DNA from: Glycomyces fuscus
GTDB lineage: Bacteria > Actinomycetota > Actinomycetes > Streptosporangiales > Streptosporangiaceae
DNA: 64,000 nucleotides
Direction: 5' to 3'
NCBI GenBank assembly: GCA_002529455.1
Contig: NYMS01000041.1
Coordinates: 1 to 64,000 of the forward strand
Numbering within the stretch: position 1 is the stretch's first letter; each line of letters opens with the position of its first letter. Positions 49,357 to 57,325 of the stretch are shown piece by piece. A program made the translations under genes and the position numbers. The notes under the pieces were generated by a model. It did no database searches. It saw only the letters and a list, made by a program, of their open reading frames with translations, and was not told where the DNA came from.

Positions 49357-50645
49357 CAGACCAGAGCAAAATCCAGGGGATTGACGTCACCGACATCGCC
49401 GAGCAGTTCGGGACCCCCCTCTACATCTATGACGGGGAACAGCTGGACCGGAACTACCGGCAGATCTGTGGTCCGCTCCACCCTTCGGTGGAGATCCTCT
49501 ACTCCCTCAAGGCCAACCCGAACCTGTCGGTCTGCTCTGTCCTCGGAGGAGCCGGGGCCGGCGCGGAGGTGTCCTCGGCCGCCGAACTGGCAGTGGCGCG
49601 GAAGGCCGGGATCGCCCCCGCGGACACGATCTTCCTCGGCCCGGGCAAGAGCGAGGAAGAGATCGCTGCGGCGCTGACAGGCGGAGTCTATGCGTTGATC
49701 TGCGAGTCCTACGGAGAGCTCGACCTGATCAACAAGGTCGCTGAAACCGTGGGAGTCATCGCTCCTGTGGCATTGAGGGTCAACCCGCAGGAAGCGGCCC
49801 GTGGGGCCGGTCTCAGGATGGGCGGGAAGCCGCGCCAATTCGGGATCGACGAAGGCCTTCTCATGTCCGACCCCGACCTTGCGGAGCGGTACCATGCCAT
49901 CCGACTGATGGGGGTGCACGCGTATCTCGGCACCCGAATTCTGGATGAGGACATGGTGGTCGAGAACACCACGCAGATCCTCGGCATGGCCCGACGCCTT
50001 TCGGGAAGGCTGAACTTCCCTCTGGAGATGGTCGACTTCGGCGGCGGAGTGGGAGTATCCTACTTCTCGGGCGAGAACGACCCGGATGTCGAGGTACTGA
50101 CTCGAGGCGTCGCTGCCGCTGTTGGGGAGTTTCGCCAACACCATCCGGAAACGCGTGTGTTTATGGAGCTCGGCCGGTTCCTCACTGCTACGGCAGGTCT
50201 TTACGTGACCCGTGTCCGCTACGTTAAGGAGTCCATGGGCCAGCGGTTCGCGGTCACCGATGGCGGGACCAACCACCACATGGCTGCCGTGGGCATCGGC
50301 TCCTTCGCCAAGAGGAACTTCCCGATGAGTGTCCTGAACCGTTCTCAGGAACCCAGGGACCAGCGCTGGAATGTCACCGGCCCACTGTGCACGCCTAATG
50401 ACACATTGGGCAAGAACATCGATTTCCCCGAAGTGCGTGTCGGTGACCTGATCGGTGTGCACCGCTCCGGGGCGTACGGCCCCACCGCGTCCCCCACGCG
50501 TTTCCTTAGTCACGGATATCCGGCGGAAGTCCTGGTCCACCAAGGGACTCCGCTGCTCGTGCACGAACGGGAAAGCGTCGACGACATCCTGCGGCGCCAG
50601 CCTGTCCACAAAGTACTCACCACTAAGAGAAACCAGGGAAACTGA
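49353..50645 (+). CDS. PLP-dependent decarboxylase, BtrK-like (glutamyl-ACP)
   Basis: The 430-aa product has the alanine-racemase/DAP-decarboxylase fold (group IV). PLP Lys53 lies in YSLKANPN, GAEVSSAAELAVA follows, then VDFGGGVGVSYFSGE (about 229), FMELGRFLTA (about 270) and GPLCTPNDTLGKNIDF with catalytic Cys346. LRMGGKPRQFGIDEGLL is close, as I recall it, to the BtrK sequence, which decarboxylates gamma-glutamyl-ACP to a 4-aminobutyryl thioester. The residues for lysine or DAP recognition are not evident. Together with the ATP-grasp ligase it is expected to make GABA-S-ACP 2. ATG 49353 overlaps the preceding gene. Confidence 0.85.
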   Translation: MTDQSKIQGIDVTDIAEQFGTPLYIYDGEQLDRNYRQICGPLHPSVEILYSLKANPNLSVCSVLGGAGAGAEVSSAAELAVARKAGIAPADTIFLGPGKSEEEIAAALTGGVYALICESYGELDLINKVAETVGVIAPVALRVNPQEAARGAGLRMGGKPRQFGIDEGLLMSDPDLAERYHAIRLMGVHAYLGTRILDEDMVVENTTQILGMARRLSGRLNFPLEMVDFGGGVGVSYFSGENDPDVEVLTRGVAAAVGEFRQHHPETRVFMELGRFLTATAGLYVTRVRYVKESMGQRFAVTDGGTNHHMAAVGIGSFAKRNFPMSVLNRSQEPRDQRWNVTGPLCTPNDTLGKNIDFPEVRVGDLIGVHRSGAYGPTASPTRFLSHGYPAEVLVHQGTPLLVHERESVDDILRRQPVHKVLTTKRNQGN

Positions 50646-50646
50646 A

Positions 50647-50925
50647 ATGGAACAGACTGCAGCAGAGACCGTAAAGGTCGAGGAAGAGACCGTCGAGCGG
50701 ATCACGAAAGTGCTCGAAGGCTTTGTCTCGGGTGAGGAGGTCGAGATCACGCGCTCGACCCGACTGTTCGACGACCTCGGACTCGACTCGACGAACATCT
50801 TGGAGATGTTGGTCGAGCTCGAATCAGAGATGGGAATCGAGTTCGACACAGAAGAGCTCGAGTTCAGTTACTTCGAGACCGTGGAGAGTCTGGCCGCGTT
50901 CGTCTCCATGATGATGAAGGCATAG
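50647..50925 (+). CDS. Acyl carrier protein 2 (BtrI-like position)
   Basis: The 92-aa carrier protein has its phosphopantetheine Ser48 in DLGLDSTNILEML, and a very acidic second half (ESEMGIEFDTEELEFSYFETVESLAAFV). ATG 50647 begins one base after the decarboxylase stop. Being next to the ATP-grasp/decarboxylase pair, it should carry glutamate and then 4-aminobutyrate. ACP 1 and ACP 2 are dissimilar, in line with distinct loads. Confidence 0.88.
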   Translation: MEQTAAETVKVEEETVERITKVLEGFVSGEEVEITRSTRLFDDLGLDSTNILEMLVELESEMGIEFDTEELEFSYFETVESLAAFVSMMMKA

Positions 50926-50932
50926 CCCTGAT

Positions 50933-51850
50933 ATGACCGTCGCTCAACAGTACCGAAGAGAGCCTCGGGCTCTTCCGGAACCGACCCGCGCCAATGCGCG
51001 GATACTGAGGAGCTTTCACCACGTCCTGTCGGCACCAGCCGGTACGGCGGCCCCCGAGGCACCAGGGCTTCAGAGCGAAATCGACGAGTATCTGGGTGAC
51101 ATGGTGGCTGCCTATGGGGGTGTCTACCACGGCGCCATGAGTGAGGAGCCTTCCCAGACCGCCTATAACCGGCTGGCACACCGACTCCTCACCGAGGCGC
51201 TCTCCTGTGTCGGCCGCATCGACCGGGTCATCCTCGCCTACGCCTTGCCGGACAGCCAGCCGGGATACTCGGTGTGCGCGTCGATAGCCCACGCTTCGCC
51301 TGGACTCTCCTCCGCCTTCGCTGTGGCTGATCAGGGTTCGACCGCGCCGTTCACCGCTCTGCGCATCGCCGGGGAGACCTTCGAGGACAGCCCCGACGCC
51401 CGTGCGATGGTGATCGCCCTGGACCAGAGCATGCTCCCCTGGGACTCCCCGCCGGGGACCCCCGTTCCCGAGCGTGACCTCGGAGTCGCCCTGCTCCTCG
51501 AGGGAGGCGGACAACCGCAGGGCGGGGCCCCCGGCCCCGGGCTCCTCCTGCACTGGCAGACGACACTGGTTGACGAGGCCGGCGCCGAACAGGCGGTGCA
51601 GGCCGTTCTCTCCGACGCGCGAGCCCGGATCCTCGGTCCGCTCACGCTCATCCTGGGGCCTCATGTACCGCGGCCCTCATCCCCGGGTCAGGGTGTCACC
51701 GTTCGGCGCAGTCCGTCGGACTTGGTCTGCACCTCGGTCTGGCATGAGGCGCATAATGCGGGGATGGCATCAGGTACGGCAGTGGTGGTCGTCGAGTACG
51801 ACCCAGCGCTCGGCTATTTCGGCGCGATCGCGATGAGCCAGGAGGAATAG
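50933..51850 (+). CDS. Degenerate KAS/thiolase-like protein
   Basis: The 305-aa product shows the spacing of a ketosynthase fold (RIDRVILAYALPDSQPGYSVCASIAHASPGLSSAFAVADQGSTAPFTALRIAGE), but the nucleophile Cys is missing (ADQGSTAP at the Cys elbow). The C-terminal part (LGPLTLILGPHV, WHEAHNAGMASGTAVVVVEYDP) retains a His-like segment in the second thiolase half. It may pair with the KASIII-like enzyme (47025), as the inactive PqsB pairs with PqsC, or act as an acyl-channel partner. The stop overlaps the next GTG. Confidence 0.6.
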   Translation: MTVAQQYRREPRALPEPTRANARILRSFHHVLSAPAGTAAPEAPGLQSEIDEYLGDMVAAYGGVYHGAMSEEPSQTAYNRLAHRLLTEALSCVGRIDRVILAYALPDSQPGYSVCASIAHASPGLSSAFAVADQGSTAPFTALRIAGETFEDSPDARAMVIALDQSMLPWDSPPGTPVPERDLGVALLLEGGGQPQGGAPGPGLLLHWQTTLVDEAGAEQAVQAVLSDARARILGPLTLILGPHVPRPSSPGQGVTVRRSPSDLVCTSVWHEAHNAGMASGTAVVVVEYDPALGYFGAIAMSQEE

Positions 51851-52530
51851 TGACGATGCAGAGCCGCACCAGTGGTGCGGTGTCCGTGCGGGACAGCTCG
51901 TGGTCGGCATCGGCCCGTGGCGGCTCCCCGGCCGAGGCATGGGAGGCACTGGTCGAGGAGTTTCCCGAAACCCCGGTCTTCGGCCGCTCCGGCCATGGGC
52001 TGACTTGTCATCCGGTGACCGGTTCGTCTCTGGACTCTGGCACCGCTGTGGTGGGAGCGCTCTCATTGAGCGGGCGCCAGTGGACCCTTCTGGCGCGACT
52101 CGATCCCCCGGATGACGCCTGGTCCCCGTCTCCCGAATGGCTTGTCGGCGTCGCGTCGATCCGCCTCGGACTGTCGTTGTGGCTGCGAGACCAAGCGGTG
52201 GCCCGACTGCGCAGACGGAAGGCCGGCGGAACGGCACTCGTCCACCAACAACTCGTGAGGAGTGACTTGGCGCAGGCTGCCACGGAGCAGACCATGGCGG
52301 AAAGCCTGCTGGAGGGCCCTATGGAACTCCCTGAGGTTCTCACCGCGTCAAGCCGGGCCAGTCGGCACCTGACCTCCGCGGATCGGACCCTCCTGCGGCT
52401 GTTCGGAGCCTCTGGTTTCTTGGACGTCGGCCCGGGACAAGTGGCCTATCTGTCGGAACTGATCGCGGACGCCTATCTGGAATCGGGGACAGTGGATGTG
52501 AAGGGTGGCCACAGTGATCGAGTTGGATGA
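51850..52530 (+). CDS. Half-length ACAD-like subunit
   Basis: The 226-aa product resembles only the C-terminal helical half of acyl-CoA dehydrogenases: VASIRLGLSLWLRDQAVARLRRRKAGGTALVHQQLVRSD, then TLLRLFGASGFLDVGPGQVAYLSELIADAY. It lacks an FAD loop and a catalytic Glu. It precedes a complete ACAD gene (52505) and overlaps it, suggesting a heteromeric dehydrogenase analogous to the alpha2beta2 ChsE-type ACADs of actinobacteria. GTG 51850 overlaps the prior stop; ATG 51856 is an alternative. An independent function is possible. Confidence 0.55.
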   Translation: MTMQSRTSGAVSVRDSSWSASARGGSPAEAWEALVEEFPETPVFGRSGHGLTCHPVTGSSLDSGTAVVGALSLSGRQWTLLARLDPPDDAWSPSPEWLVGVASIRLGLSLWLRDQAVARLRRRKAGGTALVHQQLVRSDLAQAATEQTMAESLLEGPMELPEVLTASSRASRHLTSADRTLLRLFGASGFLDVGPGQVAYLSELIADAYLESGTVDVKGGHSDRVG

Positions 52531-53668
52531 TCGCTTGCGGGTGTTGCGGCGGTCCGCTCGCGAGTGGGGGGAAGAGCTGAGAGAGCTCGGAGAGGGACTG
52601 GACCGCGATCCTGGGAACACGGGTGATCTCGCCGGCGCCACCGGGGTCCGTTACATCTCCCGCATGATGATCCCTCCGGAGTTCCAGGGCGCGGCGCTGC
52701 GGCAATCCGGTTACACCTTCCACGGGAACACGGCCCTGGAACGTGTTGTGGCTGTGGAGGAACTTGGTCGTGGCGACGCCGGGGCGTTCCTGGCCGCTCC
52801 AGGGCCCTCATTATCGGGCGGCATCGTCGCTCTCCTTGGCGATGAGGTACAGCAGAGGTGGTTCTTTGAGCACTTCGCCGCGGAGCCGGTGTGGACGTTC
52901 TTCGGTCTCACCGAGCCCGACCATGGCTCGGACGCCTCGGCGATGCGGACGACCCTGGCGCCTGCGGCCGACGGTGACGGTGCCGTGCTCACCGGGGAGA
53001 AGCGATACGTCGGAAGTGCGGCACGTGCTCGGTTGGGCACAGTGTTCGCCCGCACTGGTCCGGGGCCCTTGGGGATCTCCGCGGCGATGGTGGAGACAGG
53101 TGCAGCTGGTTTCCACGCCGAGCCGCTGCCGACCATCGGTCTGCGCGGAGCGCAGATCTGCGCTGTGCGCTTTGACGAGGTGCCGGTTCCCGAGGACCGC
53201 GTCCTGGGTCGGCATCTTCCCGCGTCCTCACGAGGGATGCATGCCGCCACGCGGATGTTCAACCAGTTCCGGCCCGGAGTGGCTGCGCTCGCCCTTGGTA
53301 TCGCCCAGGCCGCGTATGACTATCTGGATCATCACCGAGCCGATCTCGTGAGGGGGAGCGACGAGGCGCTGGCGAGCCTGGCGGATCAGCTGGTGAGCAC
53401 TCGACAGCTGGTGTGGCGGGCCGCTGTGTGTGTCGACAAGGACCCCTCCCAGGGCAGCCTGGCCTCTGCCGCGAAGGCCCGTTCGACGGGGCTGGCCGAA
53501 CAGCTCACGCTCCAGGCCCTGGAACTCCTCGGCCCGGGGGCGAGATTCTCCCATCCACTCCCGGAGAAACTGGCCAGAGACGCGCGAGGAGTGGAATTCA
53601 TGGAGGGCACGACTCACATGCAGCGGCTGAATGTCGCCCAGGGCCTGATCAACGGACGGATCGCGTGA
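52505..53668 (+). CDS. Acyl-CoA dehydrogenase, canonical length
   Basis: The 387-aa product has full ACAD features: TEPDHGSDASAMRTT (FAD loop, about 138-152), KRYVGSAARA, LGLRGAQICAVRF-like segment (IGLRGAQICAVRFDEVPVP), FNQFRPGVAALALGIAQAAYDYL, and the catalytic Glu367 in FMEGTTHMQRLNVAQ. It is the only one of the ACAD-like proteins with the usual base, so it is likely the true alpha,beta-desaturating enzyme. The frame begins at GTG 52505 or GTG 52514, inside the preceding gene. The stop overlaps the MATE start (TGATG). Confidence 0.87.
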   Translation: MATVIELDDRLRVLRRSAREWGEELRELGEGLDRDPGNTGDLAGATGVRYISRMMIPPEFQGAALRQSGYTFHGNTALERVVAVEELGRGDAGAFLAAPGPSLSGGIVALLGDEVQQRWFFEHFAAEPVWTFFGLTEPDHGSDASAMRTTLAPAADGDGAVLTGEKRYVGSAARARLGTVFARTGPGPLGISAAMVETGAAGFHAEPLPTIGLRGAQICAVRFDEVPVPEDRVLGRHLPASSRGMHAATRMFNQFRPGVAALALGIAQAAYDYLDHHRADLVRGSDEALASLADQLVSTRQLVWRAAVCVDKDPSQGSLASAAKARSTGLAEQLTLQALELLGPGARFSHPLPEKLARDARGVEFMEGTTHMQRLNVAQGLINGRIA

Positions 53669-54996
53669 TGAGCGGAGAGTGGCGGGGCGTCCTGCGCTAC
53701 GCCCGCCCGATGATTCTGGCGGACGGCATCGGTACGGCGGTGCCCGTAGTGGTGATCGCACTCATCGGGTGGATGGGTGAGGACGCCCTCTACGTTCGTT
53801 CGCTCTTCATGCCCGTTGTGTTCGCGTTCATCGCCATCCAGCTCAGCATCGCGGTGACGACTCAGGTCGCCGTGGCCCTGAGCGCCGGACGAGAGTATGA
53901 CTCGGCAGTGGCCTCGGCCTGGTGGCTTGCCCGTGTCGGCTTTGCGGTGACGGCAGTGGTGACCGCGGTCTTCACCTTTGGGGCACCGCTACTGGCCGAT
54001 CTACTGTCCGTGCGCCCGGACGTTCGCGAGCAGTTCGAATGGTTCGTGCGGTGGGTGGCTCTGGCCCAACTCACCGGGATCGGTCCGGTGGTGTGCGCCG
54101 CAGTGCTGCGCGGGGCTGAGCAGCCGCGGTCAGCGTCGGTCCTGCTCCTGATGGCCGGTGGCCTGGAGGTGACCGGAGTCGCGGTATTGGGTTTGCCGGT
54201 CATGGGCGGCTGGGGACTGTGGTCTGTTCCTGTCGCGATCTCCGCTGCTGGAGTGATCGCCACTGTGATGGGTTTGCAGCTGCTCCGGCGCGCCGGCCTG
54301 TGGGGCCGGGTCGGCCAGCTCGGTCGGCGCGGGGAGGCGACCCTCCTGAGGCAGGTCGGAATCCCGGTGGGCAGTGCCTATGGGGTCATCTTCGCCAGCA
54401 ACTTCGTACTCATATGGGTGGTCAGTGTATTCGGCGCCGCCAGTATCGCGGGGTTCGCGGTGGCCTACACCCTGCAAACCATGATCATCGTTCCGGGTAT
54501 GGCCATCGGTTCAGCGACCGCGATCGTTGTGAACCAGTGTCGTGGTCGCGAGGAGTTCGATCGAATCCGAAAGGTGGTCCACGCGGGTCTGGCCATTGCC
54601 GGTGTGCTGTACGCGCTGATCGCCGTCGTGTTCTGGGCGGGGCGGGAATGGATCGCGCTCGCGATCGCTCGTGAACCCGGCGCTGCTTCCGAGGCGGCTG
54701 AATTCCTGGGGCTGGTCGCTCCCACATACCTGATTCTCGGAGTGGTTCTGGCGGCGTTGTCGGTGCTCGAGCAGACCGGATCCGGACTGCTCGCGGTGGT
54801 CCTGAACGCAACGTACTTCGCGCTCATCTGTGTTATCGGAGGATACCTCGCTCGCAGTTTCGGGGAAGTGACGCCCCTTTACCAGACGATGGCACTCATC
54901 AATCTCTTCGGTGGTGTGGTGGTGATCACCGCCCTGCGGCACACCCGCCGGCTTCAGCGATCGGGAGCTGCAGTCGACGCTCGTCAAGAGCCGTGA
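53668..54996 (+). CDS. MATE-family exporter
   Basis: The 442-aa product has twelve predicted transmembrane helices in two similar halves, characteristic of MATE/NorM antiporters (YARPMILADGIGTAVPVVVIAL in helix 1, and VGIPVGSAYGVIFASNFVLIWVV beginning the second half). It probably exports the cluster product, coupled to H+ or Na+, and may give self-resistance. ATG 53668 overlaps the previous stop. No large cytosolic domain. Confidence 0.85.
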   Translation: MSGEWRGVLRYARPMILADGIGTAVPVVVIALIGWMGEDALYVRSLFMPVVFAFIAIQLSIAVTTQVAVALSAGREYDSAVASAWWLARVGFAVTAVVTAVFTFGAPLLADLLSVRPDVREQFEWFVRWVALAQLTGIGPVVCAAVLRGAEQPRSASVLLLMAGGLEVTGVAVLGLPVMGGWGLWSVPVAISAAGVIATVMGLQLLRRAGLWGRVGQLGRRGEATLLRQVGIPVGSAYGVIFASNFVLIWVVSVFGAASIAGFAVAYTLQTMIIVPGMAIGSATAIVVNQCRGREEFDRIRKVVHAGLAIAGVLYALIAVVFWAGREWIALAIAREPGAASEAAEFLGLVAPTYLILGVVLAALSVLEQTGSGLLAVVLNATYFALICVIGGYLARSFGEVTPLYQTMALINLFGGVVVITALRHTRRLQRSGAAVDARQEP

Positions 54997-55025
54997 CTCC
55001 GGTGATGGAAGGAAAGGACGACGCC

Positions 55026-56423
55026 ATGGCAATTCTTCGCACAGAGAGACTCGACGTCCAAGGCTGCCGCTCAGGCCACGGGCCCGCAACGTTGGGTCAG
55101 CGCAGCATTTGGACCGACATCGAATTCATGATGCCCGACACCTCCTTCTACAATTCTGTCGTTCCAGTGGAAATCGCTCCCGGCGTCGAACTGGAGACGG
55201 TGTTCGCGGGGCTGCGTACTCTGGTTGAACGCCATGGTGCCCTGCGGAGTTTTTTCTTCAGGGGTGCGGATGGAGAGCTCGTCCAACAGATGATGGCTGA
55301 GGGCGAGGTCGTTGTCGAACTATGTGAAGCCGTGAGTGGCCGAGACAGTGACTTGTACAGTCTGGTCACAGACCTGGAAACGCGTATAAAAGAGCATTGC
55401 TTCGACCACGTGGAGCAATGGCCGATCAGGGTCGGTATCGGCGTTTTGGACGGTATGCCCCGAGTTATCCTGATGTCCGTTTCGCATATCGCGGCCGATT
55501 TTCCCAGTTTGCGCATACTTGCCTCGGAGCTGCATATGATCGTGCACGGGGGTGACGTGAAGCCACCTCCCTTGCAGCCGCTTGATTTCGCGCAATGGGA
55601 GCGCTCCCCCGAGGGAAGGCGCGTCCAGGACCGGGCACTGAGGTACTGGCGACGGAACCTGGAGTCGATGCCTCCGAAACTCTTGACCGAGACCGATCGC
55701 ACGGTCGAGCAGCCGCGTTATCCGACGGTCTGGCTCCGCTCGAAGGCCGTGGCTCTGGCAGCGACAGCCTTGGGAACCCGTTGCCGAGTCGGTAGCTCGG
55801 CCGTGCTCCTGGCCGCGATCGCGCTGTTGCTCGGTCACGCTGCCGGGGAGAAGCGGGTGACGATGGTGCTCATCGCCGGCAACCGAACCCGCTCCACGCT
55901 CCGCCACTATGTGGGAAACCTGGCGCAGGACGTCCCCGCCGACATCGACATCACAGGCAAGGACTTCGCGGCGGTCGCTCGTAGCGCATGGTCCTCCTCC
56001 ATGAAGGCCTACCGGAACGCGCATTGCGATCGGGCGGAGACCGCACGTTTGCGTGAATCGGTGGCCATGGAACGTGGCACCGACCTGGAGCTCGGCTACT
56101 TCTTCAACGACTTGCGTCCCACGGAGTCGCAGAATTTCAAGGGCGATGCTCCCACGTTCGCACTGGTCAGGGCTGCGATGTCCGGCACGACCACCGGTGT
56201 TGGGACCGGAGCCGAGCGGGACAACCTGCTCGTCTTCCTCGATGTCACCGACGCCGGTGAAGAAGGCATCCAGTTGACTCTCAAGGCCGACTCCCGGCGA
56301 CTAGGATCCTCCGAGATGGCACGCTTCCTGCTGCGCTTCGAAGCGCTGTTGGTCGCAGCGGTCGAACACGGAGTGGATTGTGGAAACGAGCAGCTCCTGA
56401 AGCTGGCCGAAGAGGCAGCGTGA
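55026..56423 (+). CDS. Stand-alone NRPS condensation-domain protein
   Basis: The 465-aa product is a full condensation domain without adenylation or carrier parts. Core motifs seen: C1-like LGQRSIWTDIEFM, C2-like LVERHGALRSFFF, C3 VSHIAADFPSLRIL (His154, Asp158; the usual HHxxxDG reads SHxxxDF), C4-like FAQWERSP, C5-like IAGNRTRSTLRHYVGNLAQ. The catalytic second His is present. It should form an amide between the acyl chain on ACP 1 and the amine of the aminoacyl group on ACP 2. ATG 55026 has GGAAAGGA upstream. It is the last gene of the cluster. Confidence 0.85.
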   Translation: MAILRTERLDVQGCRSGHGPATLGQRSIWTDIEFMMPDTSFYNSVVPVEIAPGVELETVFAGLRTLVERHGALRSFFFRGADGELVQQMMAEGEVVVELCEAVSGRDSDLYSLVTDLETRIKEHCFDHVEQWPIRVGIGVLDGMPRVILMSVSHIAADFPSLRILASELHMIVHGGDVKPPPLQPLDFAQWERSPEGRRVQDRALRYWRRNLESMPPKLLTETDRTVEQPRYPTVWLRSKAVALAATALGTRCRVGSSAVLLAAIALLLGHAAGEKRVTMVLIAGNRTRSTLRHYVGNLAQDVPADIDITGKDFAAVARSAWSSSMKAYRNAHCDRAETARLRESVAMERGTDLELGYFFNDLRPTESQNFKGDAPTFALVRAAMSGTTTGVGTGAERDNLLVFLDVTDAGEEGIQLTLKADSRRLGSSEMARFLLRFEALLVAAVEHGVDCGNEQLLKLAEEAA

Positions 56424-56747
56424 GCCGTTTTCATCCTGCTCTCGCGTAGCTGAAGCACGAGTCCGACCTGGGTGGCCTCCGGAGTGTGTCAACGTCGTTT
56501 GAAAAGTGGTTCTGGCTCGGATTCGGTGGAGCCCTCGGTCAGACCGCCGGGACGCGTTTGCGGAGCAGGTCCGGCCCTGTGGTGACAGGGCACGCCGGGT
56601 CCAGGGGCGTCCCCTGCGACGGCGTCAGGGCGGCTGTGGGGCGTTGGTGGGCGGACGCGGCCCTGCGCCGGGGCGGGGCCGCCAGGGTCACGCCCCGGCA
56701 AAGTGCTCCGGGAGGTCGACCCCCACCTGCACTCACCTTGTACTGGG

Positions 56748-56761
56748 GAGCACACCAGGAG
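56748..56761. repeat. Integrase-arm-like repeat, copy 2
   Basis: GAGCACACCAGGAG is shared with 31757-31770, with ACTGG(C/G) also shared before it. It lies 73 bp from the 3' end of tRNA-Arg. The copy within itself repeats GAGCACA at 11-bp spacing (56748 and 56759), which could be a doubled binding site. Confidence 0.45.
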
Positions 56762-56782
56762 CACACATGGCCCCCAAACGCC

Positions 56783-56808
56783 GCGAGGACCTCGTTCGAG
56801 GTCCTCGC
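56783..56808 (-). terminator. Hairpin downstream of tRNA-Arg
   Basis: GCGAGGACCTCG (56783-56794) and CGAGGTCCTCGC (56797-56808) make a 12-bp perfect inverted repeat. It lies 26 bp past the tRNA 3' end. It might end the tRNA transcript or the biosynthetic operon. Confidence 0.6.
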
Positions 56809-56833
56809 GCACCCCGTATGACCTGGGGTTTTG

Positions 56834-56909
56834 TGGCGCACCCGGCAGGATTCGAACCTGCGGCCATCGGATTAGAAGTCCGGTGCTCTATCCACTGAGC
56901 TACGGGTGC
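56834..56909 (-). tRNA. tRNA-Arg (anticodon UCU)
   Basis: On the minus strand the 76-nt gene has acceptor GCACCCG/CGGGTGC, a D-arm GCTC..GAGC, an anticodon loop CTTCTAA with TCT anticodon, T-loop GGTTCGAATCC, a G discriminator and an encoded CCA. One anticodon-stem pair (C27-A43) is not Watson-Crick. tRNA 3' ends are usual targets of tyrosine integrases; the nearby arm-like repeat suggests this site may have been used. Confidence 0.93.
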
Positions 56910-57110
56910 TCGATTCAATTGTCGCCCGCCACCGCAGGTCGTGACCACGTCGTTACCCGTGGTCGCGGGAGGGTGTTGCGTGCCGAAGGCCAGGTGGGGC
57001 CCATCGGTGGACCTGCGGTCGGGAGGTCCCGTGTCGTGGTCCCGGGGGCGCCCTGGGCAGACATTCTAGGGTATTCGTCCGATGTCGCCCACAGGCGGGC
57101 AAAGCCTCAC

Positions 57111-57132
57111 CAACTACGGTGATTCGTAGTTG
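57111..57132. promoter_or_regulatory. Inverted repeat upstream of cobD and tRNA region
   Basis: CAACTACG (57111-57118) and CGTAGTTG (57125-57132) form a perfect 8-bp dyad with a 6-bp centre. It could be an operator. The rest of 56910-57451 has no other gene than the small ORF at 57269. Confidence 0.35.
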
Positions 57133-57268
57133 CCTCTCGTTACCACGCGCGCTCCACCAAATCGGTCGCTATGGGCCTCGCGCACCACGTTACCGGTGAT
57201 TAACTCCTGGCGTGGTGCTGTACACCGGGCGTTTCGCGAAGTCCCCAGGCCCCACGTGGGCCGGGAGG

Positions 57269-57325
57269 TCAGAACATCCACCACTGACCTGCGCAGACCA
57301 TCAGCACGGCCAGCGCGGTCGGCAT
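57269..57325 (-). CDS. Possible 18-aa small protein or leader peptide
   Basis: ATG at 57325 is preceded by a very good Shine-Dalgarno AAGGAG (57334-57339) at 8 bp. The 18 codons end with AGQWWMF then TGA. It is hydrophobic and has two adjacent Trp. It could be a leader peptide, a tiny membrane protein or chance. I know no family. Confidence 0.35.
   Translation of the reverse strand: MPTALAVLMVCAGQWWMF

Larger units (their letters stand above)
56424..56833. other. Region between biosynthetic cluster and tRNA-Arg
   Basis: No supported gene. CTGAAGCACGAG at 56451-56462 matches the minus strand at the broken MazG-like gene end (31880-31891), perhaps by chance. The stretch 56560-56700 is GC-rich without coding pattern. 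Two separate entries cover the repeat at 56748 and the hairpin at 56783. Confidence 0.4.
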
